In this document: one piece after another, positions 30,826 to 41,086 of the stretch | How positions within the stretch are numbered: position 1 is the first letter of the stretch | Layout: the number at the start of each line of letters is the position of its first letter | Program-made: the position numbers and the translations under genes | The notes under the pieces: generated by a model | Told to the model about the DNA's origin: nothing | Database searches by the model: none | Seen by the model: the letters and a program-made list of their open reading frames with translations, nothing else | Source of the DNA: Betaproteobacteria bacterium | GTDB lineage: Bacteria > Pseudomonadota > Gammaproteobacteria > Burkholderiales > Thiobacillaceae | Assembly: GCA_016234655.1 (NCBI GenBank) | Contig: JACRAU010000033.1 | Location: 1-64,000, forward strand | Direction: 5' to 3' | Length of the DNA: 64,000 bases

Positions 30826-31929
30826 TTAAATCCGCATCGGCATGACGACGTAGCGGAAGTTCTCTTCGCCCGGCACCGTGATCAACAGGCTGCTGCTGGG
30901 GTCGCCGAAGGAACAAACGATCGACTCGCCGTCGAGGTTGTTCAGCACGTCTTGCAGGTACTGGACATTGAAGCCGATGTCGAGCGGCCCCTTGTCGTAC
31001 TCGATGTCCAGTTCTTCCTGCGCTTCTTCTTGCTCGTTGTTGCTACAGGCGATGCGCAGGCTGCCGGAAGTAAGCGCTAACCTTACGCCACGATATTTCT
31101 CGTTGGTCAGGATCGCGGCGCGGGTGAGCGACTGGTTGAAGGTCTGCCGGCCGATACTGAAATCCTTGTCGTGGCCGACCGGGACAACCCGCTGGTAATC
31201 GGGAAACTTGCCGTCGACCACTTTGCTGCGCAGCTCGAAATGGCTGCCGCGCACGACCACCTGGTTCGGGCTGACCTGAACCTCGACCGCTTCGTCGCCG
31301 TCGCCCAGCAGCTTGATCAGCTCGACCACGGCCTTGCGCGGCAGGATGACTTCCAGGTCCTTGGCCAGATGGCCGTCCAACTTGGCCGAATCGACCGCCA
31401 GGCGATGGCCGTCGGTCGCGGCCACGGTGACTTGGCCGTCTTTCAATTGCAGCAGCATGCCGTTCAGGTAGAAGCGGATGTCTTGCACGGCCATGGCGTA
31501 TTGCACCCGGGCCAGCAGGTGGCGCAGCACGCGTTGGGGCAGGCTAAAACTCACGCCTTCGCCCTCGGGAATCTGCAAGCGCGGAAAATCGCGCGCCGGC
31601 AAGGTTTGCAGGTTAAACCGGCTCTTGCCGGCGGCCAGCTTGAGCTGCTCGCCGGCCAGCTCCAGGCCGATATCGGTCTCCGGCAGCGAGCGGCAGATGT
31701 CGAGCAGCTTGCGGGCCGAAACGGTGAAGGCGGTGTCCTTGGCCCCGGCTTCGTCGGCCCAGGCGGTCAATTGCAACTCCAGGTCGGTGGCGACGAATGC
31801 GGCCTTGCCGTCCACCGATTCGATCAGCACGTTGGACAGGATGGGCAGGGTGTGTTTGCGCTCGACAACGCCGATCACGGCCTGCAAGGGTTTGAGGATT
31901 GCCTCTTTGCCGGTTTTCAGAACAAGCAT
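30826..31929 (-). CDS. dnaN: DNA polymerase III beta clamp
   Basis: GKEAILKPLQAVIGVVERKHTLPILSNVLIE; C-term YVVMPMRI. Confidence 0.98.
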   Translation of the reverse strand: MLVLKTGKEAILKPLQAVIGVVERKHTLPILSNVLIESVDGKAAFVATDLELQLTAWADEAGAKDTAFTVSARKLLDICRSLPETDIGLELAGEQLKLAAGKSRFNLQTLPARDFPRLQIPEGEGVSFSLPQRVLRHLLARVQYAMAVQDIRFYLNGMLLQLKDGQVTVAATDGHRLAVDSAKLDGHLAKDLEVILPRKAVVELIKLLGDGDEAVEVQVSPNQVVVRGSHFELRSKVVDGKFPDYQRVVPVGHDKDFSIGRQTFNQSLTRAAILTNEKYRGVRLALTSGSLRIACSNNEQEEAQEELDIEYDKGPLDIGFNVQYLQDVLNNLDGESIVCSFGDPSSSLLITVPGEENFRYVVMPMRI

Positions 31930-32129
31930 AAGAAATCTTCCTGATGTTAATGATTAGGGGCTTACGTTTCTCTGGATAAGCTCTAAAAACACTTCAAAAT
32001 TATACAGTTAACTTGTTGACAAGTCTCTGGGCCAACTTGTGGATAGCGGTGAATAGCTGTGGATAGATTTTGGCTCCATACCCGACTTGTCCACTTTGTC
32101 CACATTTCATCCTTGGTTTGTCCACAGGG
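31930..32129. other. oriC: Candidate chromosomal origin oriC (dnaA-dnaN intergenic)
   Basis: DnaA-box-like TGTGGATAG at 32038 and 32058, TTGTCCACA at 32096 and 32118, AT-rich stretch at 31981-32013. Confidence 0.8.
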
Positions 32130-33479
32130 TTATCCCGTCAAAACTTGCACCAAAAGGTTGTAATCCCGTCGGATGGTGAGGTCCGACCCCTTCAATTCCT
32201 CGATCTTGCGGCAGGCATGGATGACCGTGGTGTGATCGCGTCCGCCGAAGGCCTGGCCGATCTCGGGCAAGCTCATATCGGTGAGTTCCTTGGCCAAATG
32301 CATCGCAACCTGCCTGGGGCGCGCCAAATTCCGGGTGCGCTTCTTCGTGTACATATCGGCGACCTTGATTTTATAGAAATCGGCCACGGTTTTCTGGATG
32401 TTTTCAATCGATATCTGCCGATTTTGCACGGCAAGCAAATCCTTCAAGGCCTCCTTGGCCAGCTCGACCGAGATCGGCTGCTGGTGGAAGCGGGCATAGG
32501 CCATCACCCGCTTGAGCGCGCCTTCCAATTCGCGCACGTTGGAGCGGATCTGCTTGGCGATGAAGAAGGCCGAGGCCTCGTCCAGGGTTTCGACCTCTTG
32601 CTTGGCCTTGTTGAGCAGGATGGCGACGCGCATCTCCAACTCGGGCGGCTCCAGCATGACAGTCAGGCCCCAGCTGAAGCGCGACTTCAAGCGCTCCTCG
32701 ATGCCTTCCAGGTCCTTGGGGAAGGTGTCGCTGGTGATGATGACCTGCTTGCCCGATTCGATCAGGCTGTTGAAGGTGTAGAAGAATTCTTCCTGGGTGC
32801 GGTCCTTGCCGGCGAAGAACTGGATGTCGTCGATCAAGAGCAGGTCGAGCGAATCGTATTTGCGCTTGAAGTCCTCGAACGACTTGGTGCGGATCGCGCG
32901 CACCATATCGGAGAAATAGCGTTCGGCATGGATGTAGCGCACGATGTTGCGCCGGTTGTTGGCCAAGACCTGGTTGCCGATGGCCTGGATCAAATGGGTC
33001 TTGCCCAGGCCGACACCGCCGTAGACGAACAGCGGGTTGTAGCCGGCGCCGGGATTGTCGGCCACCTGCAGGGCGGCCGCGCGGGCCAATTCGTTGGCCT
33101 TGCCGCGCACGAAGCTATCGAAGTTGAACAAGGGGTTAAGCCGGCTGTCGTCGATGACGACGGGGCCGCTACGGGGCGGCGGCGCGACCTCGCTCGGTTT
33201 GGCCTCGGCCTGCGCGGCCGGGGTCGGCGCACTGCTGGCCTTGGCCTCGGAGATGACCAGCTCGATCGGATAGCCTTGCTCGAAGTAGGCGCGGGCCAAT
33301 TGCTCGATCTGATTGATGTAACGGTCTTTCACCCATTGCGCGACGAATCGGTTCGGCGCCTTGACCACGACCTTTTCCGTCTCCACGTCCACCGCCAGGG
33401 GTCGAATCCAGGTGTTCAACTGCTGGTCGGTGAGAGTGCCTTGAAAGTGGTCCAGGCAATGGGTCCAGAAATCCGCCAT
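32130..33479 (-). CDS. dnaA: Chromosomal replication initiator DnaA
   Basis: [56 protein letters not shown] at 33479 ([12 protein letters not shown]) preferred over 33533. Confidence 0.97.
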   Translation of the reverse strand: MADFWTHCLDHFQGTLTDQQLNTWIRPLAVDVETEKVVVKAPNRFVAQWVKDRYINQIEQLARAYFEQGYPIELVISEAKASSAPTPAAQAEAKPSEVAPPPRSGPVVIDDSRLNPLFNFDSFVRGKANELARAAALQVADNPGAGYNPLFVYGGVGLGKTHLIQAIGNQVLANNRRNIVRYIHAERYFSDMVRAIRTKSFEDFKRKYDSLDLLLIDDIQFFAGKDRTQEEFFYTFNSLIESGKQVIITSDTFPKDLEGIEERLKSRFSWGLTVMLEPPELEMRVAILLNKAKQEVETLDEASAFFIAKQIRSNVRELEGALKRVMAYARFHQQPISVELAKEALKDLLAVQNRQISIENIQKTVADFYKIKVADMYTKKRTRNLARPRQVAMHLAKELTDMSLPEIGQAFGGRDHTTVIHACRKIEELKGSDLTIRRDYNLLVQVLTG

Positions 33480-33566
33480 GTGGGGTGCTAAACGCTCGAA
33501 GACGATCTCGGATCGGGACCGCCATTCTAACATCGCCCGACGCCCCCGGTCGTGGCGACAAAAGGT

Positions 33567-33595
33567 TTGACAAAATAGGGGTTTACCTGTTTAAT
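33567..33595 (+). promoter_or_regulatory. Putative sigma70 promoter of rpmH
   Basis: TTGACA-N17-TTTAAT upstream of rpmH. Confidence 0.65.
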
Positions 33596-33633
33596 ACGCG
33601 CCTTTTCTTCGAACCGAATTCGGGTAATAAAAA

Positions 33634-33768
33634 ATGAAACGCACCTATCAGCCTTCCAAGATTCGTCGCGCGCGTACCCATGGCTTCCGCGCCCGCATGG
33701 CCACCCGGGGCGGTCGCGCTGTCATCAACGCCCGTCGCGCCAAAGGCCGTAAGCGCCTGGCCGTTTGA
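33634..33768 (+). CDS. rpmH: 50S ribosomal protein L34
   Basis: [44 protein letters not shown] (44 aa; absent from supplied ORF list). Confidence 0.98.
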   Translation: MKRTYQPSKIRRARTHGFRARMATRGGRAVINARRAKGRKRLAV

Positions 33769-34133
33769 GCGCAACGCCGACTCGGCCGCATGCCTTCGGC
33801 CGAGAAAAAAAGCTTCACGAAACGGATGAATTTTCATCCGTTTTTCGTTTCAGGTGTGCCCAGCGCGGCACCATTCTCGATGTCTTGGCCCGGCCCAACC
33901 GCTTGCAGCACCCCAGGCTGGGCATGGTGGTCGCGCGCAAGATATTGCGCAGGTCGGTGGATCGAAACCGCTTGCGCCGCATCCTAAGAGAAATATTCCG
34001 GCACACGCAGCACGATTTGGCCGCGCTCGACATCGTGGTTCGGCTCAAGCGCGCCGCGCCGGAACACGATCTTAAAGAAGAATTTCACCGATTGCTGCTA
34101 GCATGCCGGTCTTGTGCCAACACTTCTGCCTAG
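33765..34133 (+). CDS. rnpA: Ribonuclease P protein component
   Basis: [29 protein letters not shown] (RNR motif); TTG start overlapping rpmH stop. Confidence 0.93.
   Translation: MSATPTRPHAFGREKKLHETDEFSSVFRFRCAQRGTILDVLARPNRLQHPRLGMVVARKILRRSVDRNRLRRILREIFRHTQHDLAALDIVVRLKRAAPEHDLKEEFHRLLLACRSCANTSA
33820..33851 (+). terminator. Terminator-like hairpin inside rnpA
   Basis: AAACGGATGAA-TT-TTCATCCGTTT followed by TTCGTTTC. Confidence 0.6.
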
Positions 34134-34147
34134 ATTACTAAGTAAAC

Positions 34148-35788
34148 ATGGACACCCAGCGCCTCATCGCCTTTGCCGTCTTCTCCTTCTCTTTATTGAT
34201 GCTGTGGGAGGCTTGGCAGAACTACAACCAGCCTAAACAGCCGGCCGCCGCCGTCGCCCAGCAAGGCACGCCCGCCGATGCCGGCCTGCCCACGCCCGGC
34301 CAGGCGCTCAAGGCGGGCACCGAGGCCGCCGCCGCGCCGGCCGGCGGCGCGGCCAAGGGCGCGCGCGCCGTGGTCAAGACCGATGTGCTGACCGCCACGA
34401 TCGACGCCAACGGCGGCGACATCCGCGAGCTGGCGCTCAGCCAATACCGCCAGGATGAGGACAAGACGCAGCCGTTCAAGCTGTTCGAAGAGCGCCAGGG
34501 CCGCAACTATTTCGCCCAGTCCGGCCTGATCGGCAAGGACCTGCCCAATCACAAGACGGCATTCGAACTGGTGCCGGGCGAGCATGAGCTGAAGCCGGGC
34601 CAGGACGCGGTCAAGCTCAGCCTGCGCGCCCGCGTCGGCGATGCCGAGCTGGTGAAGACCTACACCTTCCGGCGCGGCAGTTATGTGGTCGAGCTCGAAC
34701 AGACCGTGCGCAACCTGGGCCAGGCCCCGGTCGAGGGCTTCCCCTATTACCAAATTCTGCGCCACGGCCAGGCGCCCGAAGGCGAGTCGGCCTTCATGGT
34801 CACCTTCACCGGCCCGGCCCAGTACACCGAGGCGGGCAAGTTCAACAAGATCGATTTCGCCAAGATCGCCGAGGGCAAGGCGGAACTGACCAAGCAGGCC
34901 CAGGACGGTTGGATCGGCATGGTCCAGCACCACTTCGTCTCCGCTTGGCTGACGGCCAAGCCCGACGGTACCGAGCACCGGGAGTTCTACACCCGCGCCC
35001 TGGGCAACGACGAATACGCCGCCGGCATGATCCTGCCCGCGATCAAGCTGGCGCCGGGCGAGAGCAAGGGCGCGACTACCCGCCTCTATGCCGGCCCGCA
35101 GGAACAGGACAAGCTGAAGGAACTGGCCCCCGGCCTCGACCTGGTGGTCGACTACGGCTGGCTGCACGTGCTGGCCTATCCGCTGTTCATGCTGCTGAAC
35201 TGGCTGAACAAGCTGGTCGACAACTGGGGCGTGGCCATCATCCTGCTGACTGTGTTGATCAAGGCCGCCTTCTATCCGCTGTCGGCCGCCAGCTACAAGT
35301 CCATGGCCCAGATGCGCAAACTGGCGCCGCGCCTGCAAAGTCTGAAGGAGAAGTTCGGCGACGACCGGCAGAAGCTGCACGAAGCGATGATGAAGATCTA
35401 TCAGGAAGAGAAGATCAATCCGCTCGGCGGCTGCCTGCCCATCCTGGTCCAGATCCCGGTGTTCATCGCGCTGTACTGGGTGCTGCTCGGCGCCGTCGAG
35501 CTGCGTCAGGCGCCGTTCGCGCTGTGGATCACCGATCTGTCGGCGCAAGACCCCTATTACGTGCTGCCGATCGTGATGGCGGCCACCATGTTCATTCAGC
35601 AGAAGCTGTCGCCGACGCCGCCGGACCCGGTGCAGGCCAAGGTGATGATGGCCATGCCCATCGTGTTCTCGGTCTTCTTCTTCTTCTTTCCGGCCGGTCT
35701 GGTGCTGTACTGGCTGGTCAACAACGTGCTGTCCATCCTGCAGCAATGGCGGATCAACACCGTCATCGAGCGTGGCGGCAAGAAATAA
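34148..35788 (+). CDS. yidC: Membrane protein insertase YidC
   Basis: [69 protein letters not shown]. Confidence 0.97.
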   Translation: MDTQRLIAFAVFSFSLLMLWEAWQNYNQPKQPAAAVAQQGTPADAGLPTPGQALKAGTEAAAAPAGGAAKGARAVVKTDVLTATIDANGGDIRELALSQYRQDEDKTQPFKLFEERQGRNYFAQSGLIGKDLPNHKTAFELVPGEHELKPGQDAVKLSLRARVGDAELVKTYTFRRGSYVVELEQTVRNLGQAPVEGFPYYQILRHGQAPEGESAFMVTFTGPAQYTEAGKFNKIDFAKIAEGKAELTKQAQDGWIGMVQHHFVSAWLTAKPDGTEHREFYTRALGNDEYAAGMILPAIKLAPGESKGATTRLYAGPQEQDKLKELAPGLDLVVDYGWLHVLAYPLFMLLNWLNKLVDNWGVAIILLTVLIKAAFYPLSAASYKSMAQMRKLAPRLQSLKEKFGDDRQKLHEAMMKIYQEEKINPLGGCLPILVQIPVFIALYWVLLGAVELRQAPFALWITDLSAQDPYYVLPIVMAATMFIQQKLSPTPPDPVQAKVMMAMPIVFSVFFFFFPAGLVLYWLVNNVLSILQQWRINTVIERGGKK

Positions 35789-37112
35789 GCAAGACACCAT
35801 CGCCGCCGTCGCGACCGCGCCCGGCCGCGGCGGCATCGGCGTGGTCCGGGTGTCCGGGCCGGACCTTACTCAACTCATCGAAGGCATTGTCGGTCGCGCG
35901 TTGACCCCGCGCCTGGCCAGCTTCGCCCGCTTTCGCGATGCGGACGGCGCGACGCTGGACGAGGGCATCGCCCTCTATTTCCCCGCCCCCTATTCCTTCA
36001 CCGGCGAGCACGTCCTGGAACTGCAAGGCCACGGCGGCCCGCAAGTCCTGCAATTGGTGCTCGAGCGCTGCCTGGCGCTGGGCGCGCGCCTGGCCGAGCC
36101 GGGCGAGTTCTCGCGCCGCGCCTTCCTCAACGGCAAGATCGACCTGGCCCAGGCCGAGGCCATCGCCGACCTGATCGACGCCCACAGCCGCGAGGCGGCC
36201 CGCTCGGCGGTGCGCTCGCTGGCCGGCGAGTTTTCGCGCCGGGTGCGCGAGCTGGTCGACGGTCTGATCCACCTGCGCATGCTGGTCGAATCGACCCTGG
36301 ATTTCCCCGAGGAAGAGATCGATTTTCTGAAGCAGGCCGATGCCTGGGGCCAGCTCGGCACGATCCAGGCCAAGCTGGCGGCCGTGCAGCAAGAGGCGCG
36401 CCAGGGCGCCTTGCTGCGCGAGGGGCTGAACGTGGTGCTGATCGGCCAGCCCAACGTCGGCAAGTCCAGCCTGCTCAACCGCTTGGCCGGCTATGAGGCG
36501 GCCATCGTCACCGAGATCGCCGGCACCACGCGCGACACGGTGCGCGAGGCGATCCAGATCGAGGGCGTGCCGCTGCACGTGATCGACACCGCCGGCCTGC
36601 GCGAGACGGTCGATGCGGTGGAAAGGATCGGCATCGAGCGCACCTGGGCCGCCATCGCAAAGGCCGATGTCGCGCTGTTGCTGGTCGATGCCGCCCACGG
36701 CGTCGGCGAGCAGGAACGGGCCATCCTCGGCCGCCTGCCGGCCATCCCTTTGATCACCGTGCACAACAAGATCGACCAGACGGCCGAGGTGCCGCGCTGC
36801 GCCGACGACTCTCGCGAGATATGGCTCTCGGCCAAGACCGGCGCCGGCATCGAGCTGTTACGTAAACAACTGCTCGCGGCCGCCGGCTGGCAGGCGGCGG
36901 GCGAGGGTGCCTTCATGGCGCGTGGCCGGCACCTGGAGGCGCTGCGCGGCGCGCGCGACCACCTAGCCGGCGCCGAGGCGGCGGGCGAGCGGCTGGAGCT
37001 GTTCGCCGAGGAGCTGCGCCTGGCGCAGGAGGCCCTGAACCTGATCACCGGCGAGTTCACCGCCGACGACCTCTTGGGCCGCATCTTCAGCCAGTTCTGT
37101 ATCGGTAAGTAA
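35772..37112 (+). CDS. mnmE: tRNA modification GTPase MnmE
   Basis: [39 protein letters not shown]-term [11 protein letters not shown]. Confidence 0.97.
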   Translation: MAARNKQDTIAAVATAPGRGGIGVVRVSGPDLTQLIEGIVGRALTPRLASFARFRDADGATLDEGIALYFPAPYSFTGEHVLELQGHGGPQVLQLVLERCLALGARLAEPGEFSRRAFLNGKIDLAQAEAIADLIDAHSREAARSAVRSLAGEFSRRVRELVDGLIHLRMLVESTLDFPEEEIDFLKQADAWGQLGTIQAKLAAVQQEARQGALLREGLNVVLIGQPNVGKSSLLNRLAGYEAAIVTEIAGTTRDTVREAIQIEGVPLHVIDTAGLRETVDAVERIGIERTWAAIAKADVALLLVDAAHGVGEQERAILGRLPAIPLITVHNKIDQTAEVPRCADDSREIWLSAKTGAGIELLRKQLLAAAGWQAAGEGAFMARGRHLEALRGARDHLAGAEAAGERLELFAEELRLAQEALNLITGEFTADDLLGRIFSQFCIGK

Positions 37113-37115
37113 GCC

Positions 37116-38894
37116 ATGCATGAGACCCCGCTGACCTGGCGCGACATCTTGTTGTCCGTGCGCTCGCACAAGCCGGCGCTGATCAAGGCCAACGCCATTG
37201 CCTTGTTGGCGGTGATCTGCGCCGTGCCGGTGCCGCTGTTCCTGCCGCTCCTGGTCGACGAGGTGCTCTTGCACCAGCCGGGCGTCTTTGTCGCCACGGT
37301 CGGCCCTTGGTTCCCCCAGGCCTGGCACGGGCCAACGCTGTTCATCACTGCGGCGCTGCTGATCACCGTCGTGCTGCGACTGCTGGCGATCTCGTTCAAC
37401 GTCTGGCAGAGCCGCACCTTCTCGCTGATCTCGAAAGAGGTGGTGTTCCGCATCCGCCGGCGCATGCTCGACCGCCTGTCCCGGATCGCGCTGTCCGAAT
37501 ACGAGACCCTGGGCAGCGGCGCGGTGACCTCGCGTTTCGTCACCGACCTCAATGCGGTGGATAGCTTCCTCGGCGCGTCGATCTCCGGTTTCCTGGTCGC
37601 CGCGCTGTCCCTGGTCGGGGTGTCGGTGGTGCTGTTGTGGATGCACTGGCAATTGGCCCTGTTCATCCTGCTGCTCAACCCCGTGGTGATCCTGTTCTCG
37701 ACCAAGCTGGGCAAGCGGGTGAAGGAGCTGAAGGGGCGCGAGAACAGCGCGTTCGAGCAGTTCCAGGCGGCCCTGGCCGAGACCCTGGACGCCCTGCAGC
37801 AGATCCGGGCGATGAACCGCGAGCGCCACTATCTGGCGCGGGTAGCCGACCTGGCCGGCGACATCCGCCGCCATGCTGCCGCCTATGCCTGGAAGTCGGA
37901 CGCGATGAACCGGGTGTCGTTCTTTGTCTTCCTGGTCGGCTTCGACGGCTTCCGCGCCCTGGCCATGTTCATGGTGGTCTATTCCAACCTGACCGTGGGC
38001 GAGATGATGGCGGTGTTCGGCTATCTCTGGTTCATGATGTCGCCGGTGCAGGAGATCATCAACATCCAGTACGCCTGGTATGCGGCCAATGCCGCGCTGG
38101 GCCGGGTCAACAGCCTGCTCGACCTGAAGCTGGCCCAGGCCTGGCCGGCCCGGGCCGACCCGTTCGCCGGCCAGACCACGGTCGGCGTGATCCTGGAGGA
38201 CCTGAGCTTCGCCTATGACGACGGCGAGCCGGTGCTCGACCACGTCGACCTCGACATCCAGCCGGGCGAGAAGGTGGCCCTGGTCGGCGCCTCGGGCGGC
38301 GGCAAATCGACCCTGGTCCAGGCCTTGCTCGGCCTCTATCCGGCCCAGGGCGGCAGGGTTTTATACGGCGGCGTGCCGGTGACCGAGATCGGCTGGGAGC
38401 AGGTGCGCGATCACGTCGGCGTGGTGTTGCAGCACCCGGTGCTGTTCAACGACACGGTACGGGCCAACCTGAGCATGGGCCGCGAGCGTGGGGATGCCGA
38501 GCTGTGGCAGGCGCTGGAGATCGCCCAATTGAAGGATGTCGTGGCCGAGCTGCCCAAGGGCCTGGACACCGTGGTCGGCCGCCAGGGCGTACGCCTGTCC
38601 GGCGGCCAGCGCCAGCGCCTGGCCATCGCCCGCATGGTGCTGGCCGCGCCGCAGGTGGTGATTCTGGACGAGGCGACCTCGGCGCTGGATGCCGAGACCG
38701 AGCGCCACCTGCATCAGGCCTTGGCGGGGTTCCTGGCCGGCCGCACCACCCTGATCATCGCCCATCGCCTGTCGGCGGTGCGCCAGGCCGACCGCATCCT
38801 GGTGTTCGAGAACGGCCGGGTGGAGGAGGAGGGCAGCCACGACAAGCTGATGGAACGGGGCGGCCTTTATCGCAAGCTATATAGCCACGCATGA
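37116..38894 (+). CDS. ABC transporter, fused permease/ATPase
   Basis: VGASGGGKSTLVQALLGL Walker A, VRLSGGQRQRLAIARMVLAAPQVVILDEATSALD. Confidence 0.93.
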   Translation: MHETPLTWRDILLSVRSHKPALIKANAIALLAVICAVPVPLFLPLLVDEVLLHQPGVFVATVGPWFPQAWHGPTLFITAALLITVVLRLLAISFNVWQSRTFSLISKEVVFRIRRRMLDRLSRIALSEYETLGSGAVTSRFVTDLNAVDSFLGASISGFLVAALSLVGVSVVLLWMHWQLALFILLLNPVVILFSTKLGKRVKELKGRENSAFEQFQAALAETLDALQQIRAMNRERHYLARVADLAGDIRRHAAAYAWKSDAMNRVSFFVFLVGFDGFRALAMFMVVYSNLTVGEMMAVFGYLWFMMSPVQEIINIQYAWYAANAALGRVNSLLDLKLAQAWPARADPFAGQTTVGVILEDLSFAYDDGEPVLDHVDLDIQPGEKVALVGASGGGKSTLVQALLGLYPAQGGRVLYGGVPVTEIGWEQVRDHVGVVLQHPVLFNDTVRANLSMGRERGDAELWQALEIAQLKDVVAELPKGLDTVVGRQGVRLSGGQRQRLAIARMVLAAPQVVILDEATSALDAETERHLHQALAGFLAGRTTLIIAHRLSAVRQADRILVFENGRVEEEGSHDKLMERGGLYRKLYSHA

Positions 38895-38905
38895 GGCCGG
38901 TCCCG

Positions 38906-38921
38906 GGTTTCACGTGAAACA
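38906..38921. promoter_or_regulatory. parS: parS site
   Basis: GGTTTCACGTGAAACA, 15/16 to consensus. Confidence 0.88.
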
Positions 38922-38962
38922 ATCGGGGGGTATGGTGGACAAGCTAGACGACAACCCGGCAC

Positions 38963-40954
38963 ATGAAACGGTTGATATCCTTGATCGAACGGCTCAGCAC
39001 CCAGCGCGTGATCGCTATCGGTTTTCTGCTGGTGTTGTTGCTGATGGGCCTGCTGATTGGCGGTGCCTTGTCGCGCATGATCGCGATCAAGGCGCGCATG
39101 CAAGGCATCGTGGAGCAGCAGAACGTCAAGCTTGAGAGTGTCTACCAGATGCGCGGCCTGGCGCGTGAGCGTTACATCAGCCTGATGCAGATGGCCGTGG
39201 CGACCGACCCGTTCGAGCAGGATGAGGAGTTCCTGCGCTTCAACCAGCATGCCGCCGATTTCATCGTGGCGCGAGATGCCTTGATCCGGGCCGGTATGTC
39301 CGAAGGCGAGCAACAGGTTTGGGCTAGTGCCCGATCGCTGGTACGGGAAGACGAAGAGCTGCATAACCGGGTGCTGGGTTTGGCCCAATCAGGGCAACGG
39401 GACCGGGCCATTCGCTTGCTTTTGCGCCAGGTGTGGCCGATGGAGGCGCTCATCCTGGCCGAGTTCAACAGCCTGATCGCGATGCAGCGCGAGGCCAGCC
39501 ACCAAGCCCTGGCCGAGGCGCAAGACGAGTATCGCCGGGCGCTGGTCTTCATGCTGGGCTTGGCGCTGCTGGCGCTACCATTCAGCTTTTTCATCGCCCG
39601 CGCGGTCATTCGCCGCTCCCGGCGGAGCGAGAACGAACTGGCCGAACAGAAAGAGAGGGCGCTGGCGGTGGCCGATCAGTTATCCTGGGCGGCCGGCCAC
39701 GACGGCTTGACCGGCTTGGCCAGCCGCCTGGCATTCGAGCGGCAGTTGACGGAGTTGATCCAGGATGCGCAACTGCGCGGCAGCCATCATGTCCTGCTTT
39801 ATGTCGATCTCGACCAGTTCAAGGTGGTCAACGACACCTGTGGCCATATCGCCGGTGACGCGTTGCTCAAGCAGGTCGCCCTGTTGATGCCGCGCCATGT
39901 CCGCAGCGGCGATACCGTGGCGCGGCTGGGCGGCGACGAATTTGGCCTGCTACTTGCTGGTTGTCCGCCGGCCAAGGCGGTCGAGATCGCCGAGGCGCTG
40001 CTGGCGGACATCAACGGCTTTCGCTTTGCCTGGCAAGATAAATTGTTCCACGTCGGCGCGAGTGTCGGCCTGGCCGGGATTACTCGGGATGTCCGGGATA
40101 TGGCCGAGGTATTGAGCGCGGCGGATACGGCTTGTTATCTCGCCAAGGATAAGGGGCGGAATCGGATTTGGGCCTACCAGGCGGACGATAGCGAGACGCT
40201 TCAGCGGCAAGGCGAGATGCAGTGGTTACCCAGGCTGAGCCAAGCCCTGGAGCACGAGCGGTTCGAGTTGTATTTTCAGAACATCGTGTCGGTCGCCGAC
40301 CCGAGGTCCGGCCCGGCCCTATGCGAAGTGCTGGTGCGGATGAGAGAGGAGGGCGGCCAATTGACGCCACCGATGGCCTTCATCCCGGCCGCCGAGCGCT
40401 ATGGCTTGATCCAAACCCTGGATCGCTGGGTGGTGCGGCAAACTCTGGATTGGCTGGGCCGCCAAATAGAGGGCCATTGCACGACCTTGATGGTCAACGT
40501 TTCGGCGCCGAGCATGGCCGACGAATCCTTCCTCGATTTCGTCGTGGGCGCGCTCGACGCGTCCGGCATCGTGCCGAGCCGGATCGGTTTCGAGATCACC
40601 GAAACCGCCGCAGTCTCCAATTTGGCCAAGGCCACGCGCTTTATCCAGGTGCTGCGCGGCATGGGCTGCCAAGTGGCATTGGACGATTTCGGCAGCGGCA
40701 TGGCCTCGTTCGCCTACCTGAAGAACCTGCCGGTCAGTCTGATCAAGATCGACGGCAGCTTCGTCGCCGACATGATGGACGACCCGCTCGACTTCGTCAT
40801 CGTCGAATCGACCTGCCGCATCGCCAGGCAGATGGGCCTTAAGGTCATCGCGGAGCATGTCACCTGCCAGCCGGCCATGGCCAGCTTGCTCGGCATGGGG
40901 GCGGATTACGCCCAGGGCTATCTGCTGCATCACCCCGAGCCGCTCATCGCCTGA
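38963..40954 (+). CDS. Membrane-anchored GGDEF-EAL c-di-GMP protein
   Basis: N-terminal TM-sensor-TM, ARLGGDEFGLLL, EVLVRM, DDFGSG, KIDGSFV, YAQGYLLHHP. Confidence 0.93.
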   Translation: MKRLISLIERLSTQRVIAIGFLLVLLLMGLLIGGALSRMIAIKARMQGIVEQQNVKLESVYQMRGLARERYISLMQMAVATDPFEQDEEFLRFNQHAADFIVARDALIRAGMSEGEQQVWASARSLVREDEELHNRVLGLAQSGQRDRAIRLLLRQVWPMEALILAEFNSLIAMQREASHQALAEAQDEYRRALVFMLGLALLALPFSFFIARAVIRRSRRSENELAEQKERALAVADQLSWAAGHDGLTGLASRLAFERQLTELIQDAQLRGSHHVLLYVDLDQFKVVNDTCGHIAGDALLKQVALLMPRHVRSGDTVARLGGDEFGLLLAGCPPAKAVEIAEALLADINGFRFAWQDKLFHVGASVGLAGITRDVRDMAEVLSAADTACYLAKDKGRNRIWAYQADDSETLQRQGEMQWLPRLSQALEHERFELYFQNIVSVADPRSGPALCEVLVRMREEGGQLTPPMAFIPAAERYGLIQTLDRWVVRQTLDWLGRQIEGHCTTLMVNVSAPSMADESFLDFVVGALDASGIVPSRIGFEITETAAVSNLAKATRFIQVLRGMGCQVALDDFGSGMASFAYLKNLPVSLIKIDGSFVADMMDDPLDFVIVESTCRIARQMGLKVIAEHVTCQPAMASLLGMGADYAQGYLLHHPEPLIA

Positions 40955-40977
40955 ATGGGCGTGGCGCCACCGGCGCA

Positions 40978-40993
40978 AGTTTCACGTGAAACC
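40978..40993. promoter_or_regulatory. parS: parS-like site
   Basis: AGTTTCACGTGAAACC, 14/16; intact TTTCACGTGAAA core. Confidence 0.82.
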
Positions 40994-41086
40994 ATGGAAT
41001 GTTTGCCGTATGATTGGCGGCCTTTCAGCGGCCTCGGTTTGCGGTAAACGAATGATTTTTAACGAAGCGGAGCGCGGGGCTTAGCC

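Noticed and set aside
33780-33803. CTCGGCCG...CGGCCGAG followed by A-run as a plus-strand terminator
   Set aside because: The tract after the stem is A-rich, not T-rich, on the plus strand; kept only as context for the adjacent hairpin.
34193-35836. 547-aa minus-strand ORF antisense to yidC
   Set aside because: Shadow ORF with low-complexity composition.
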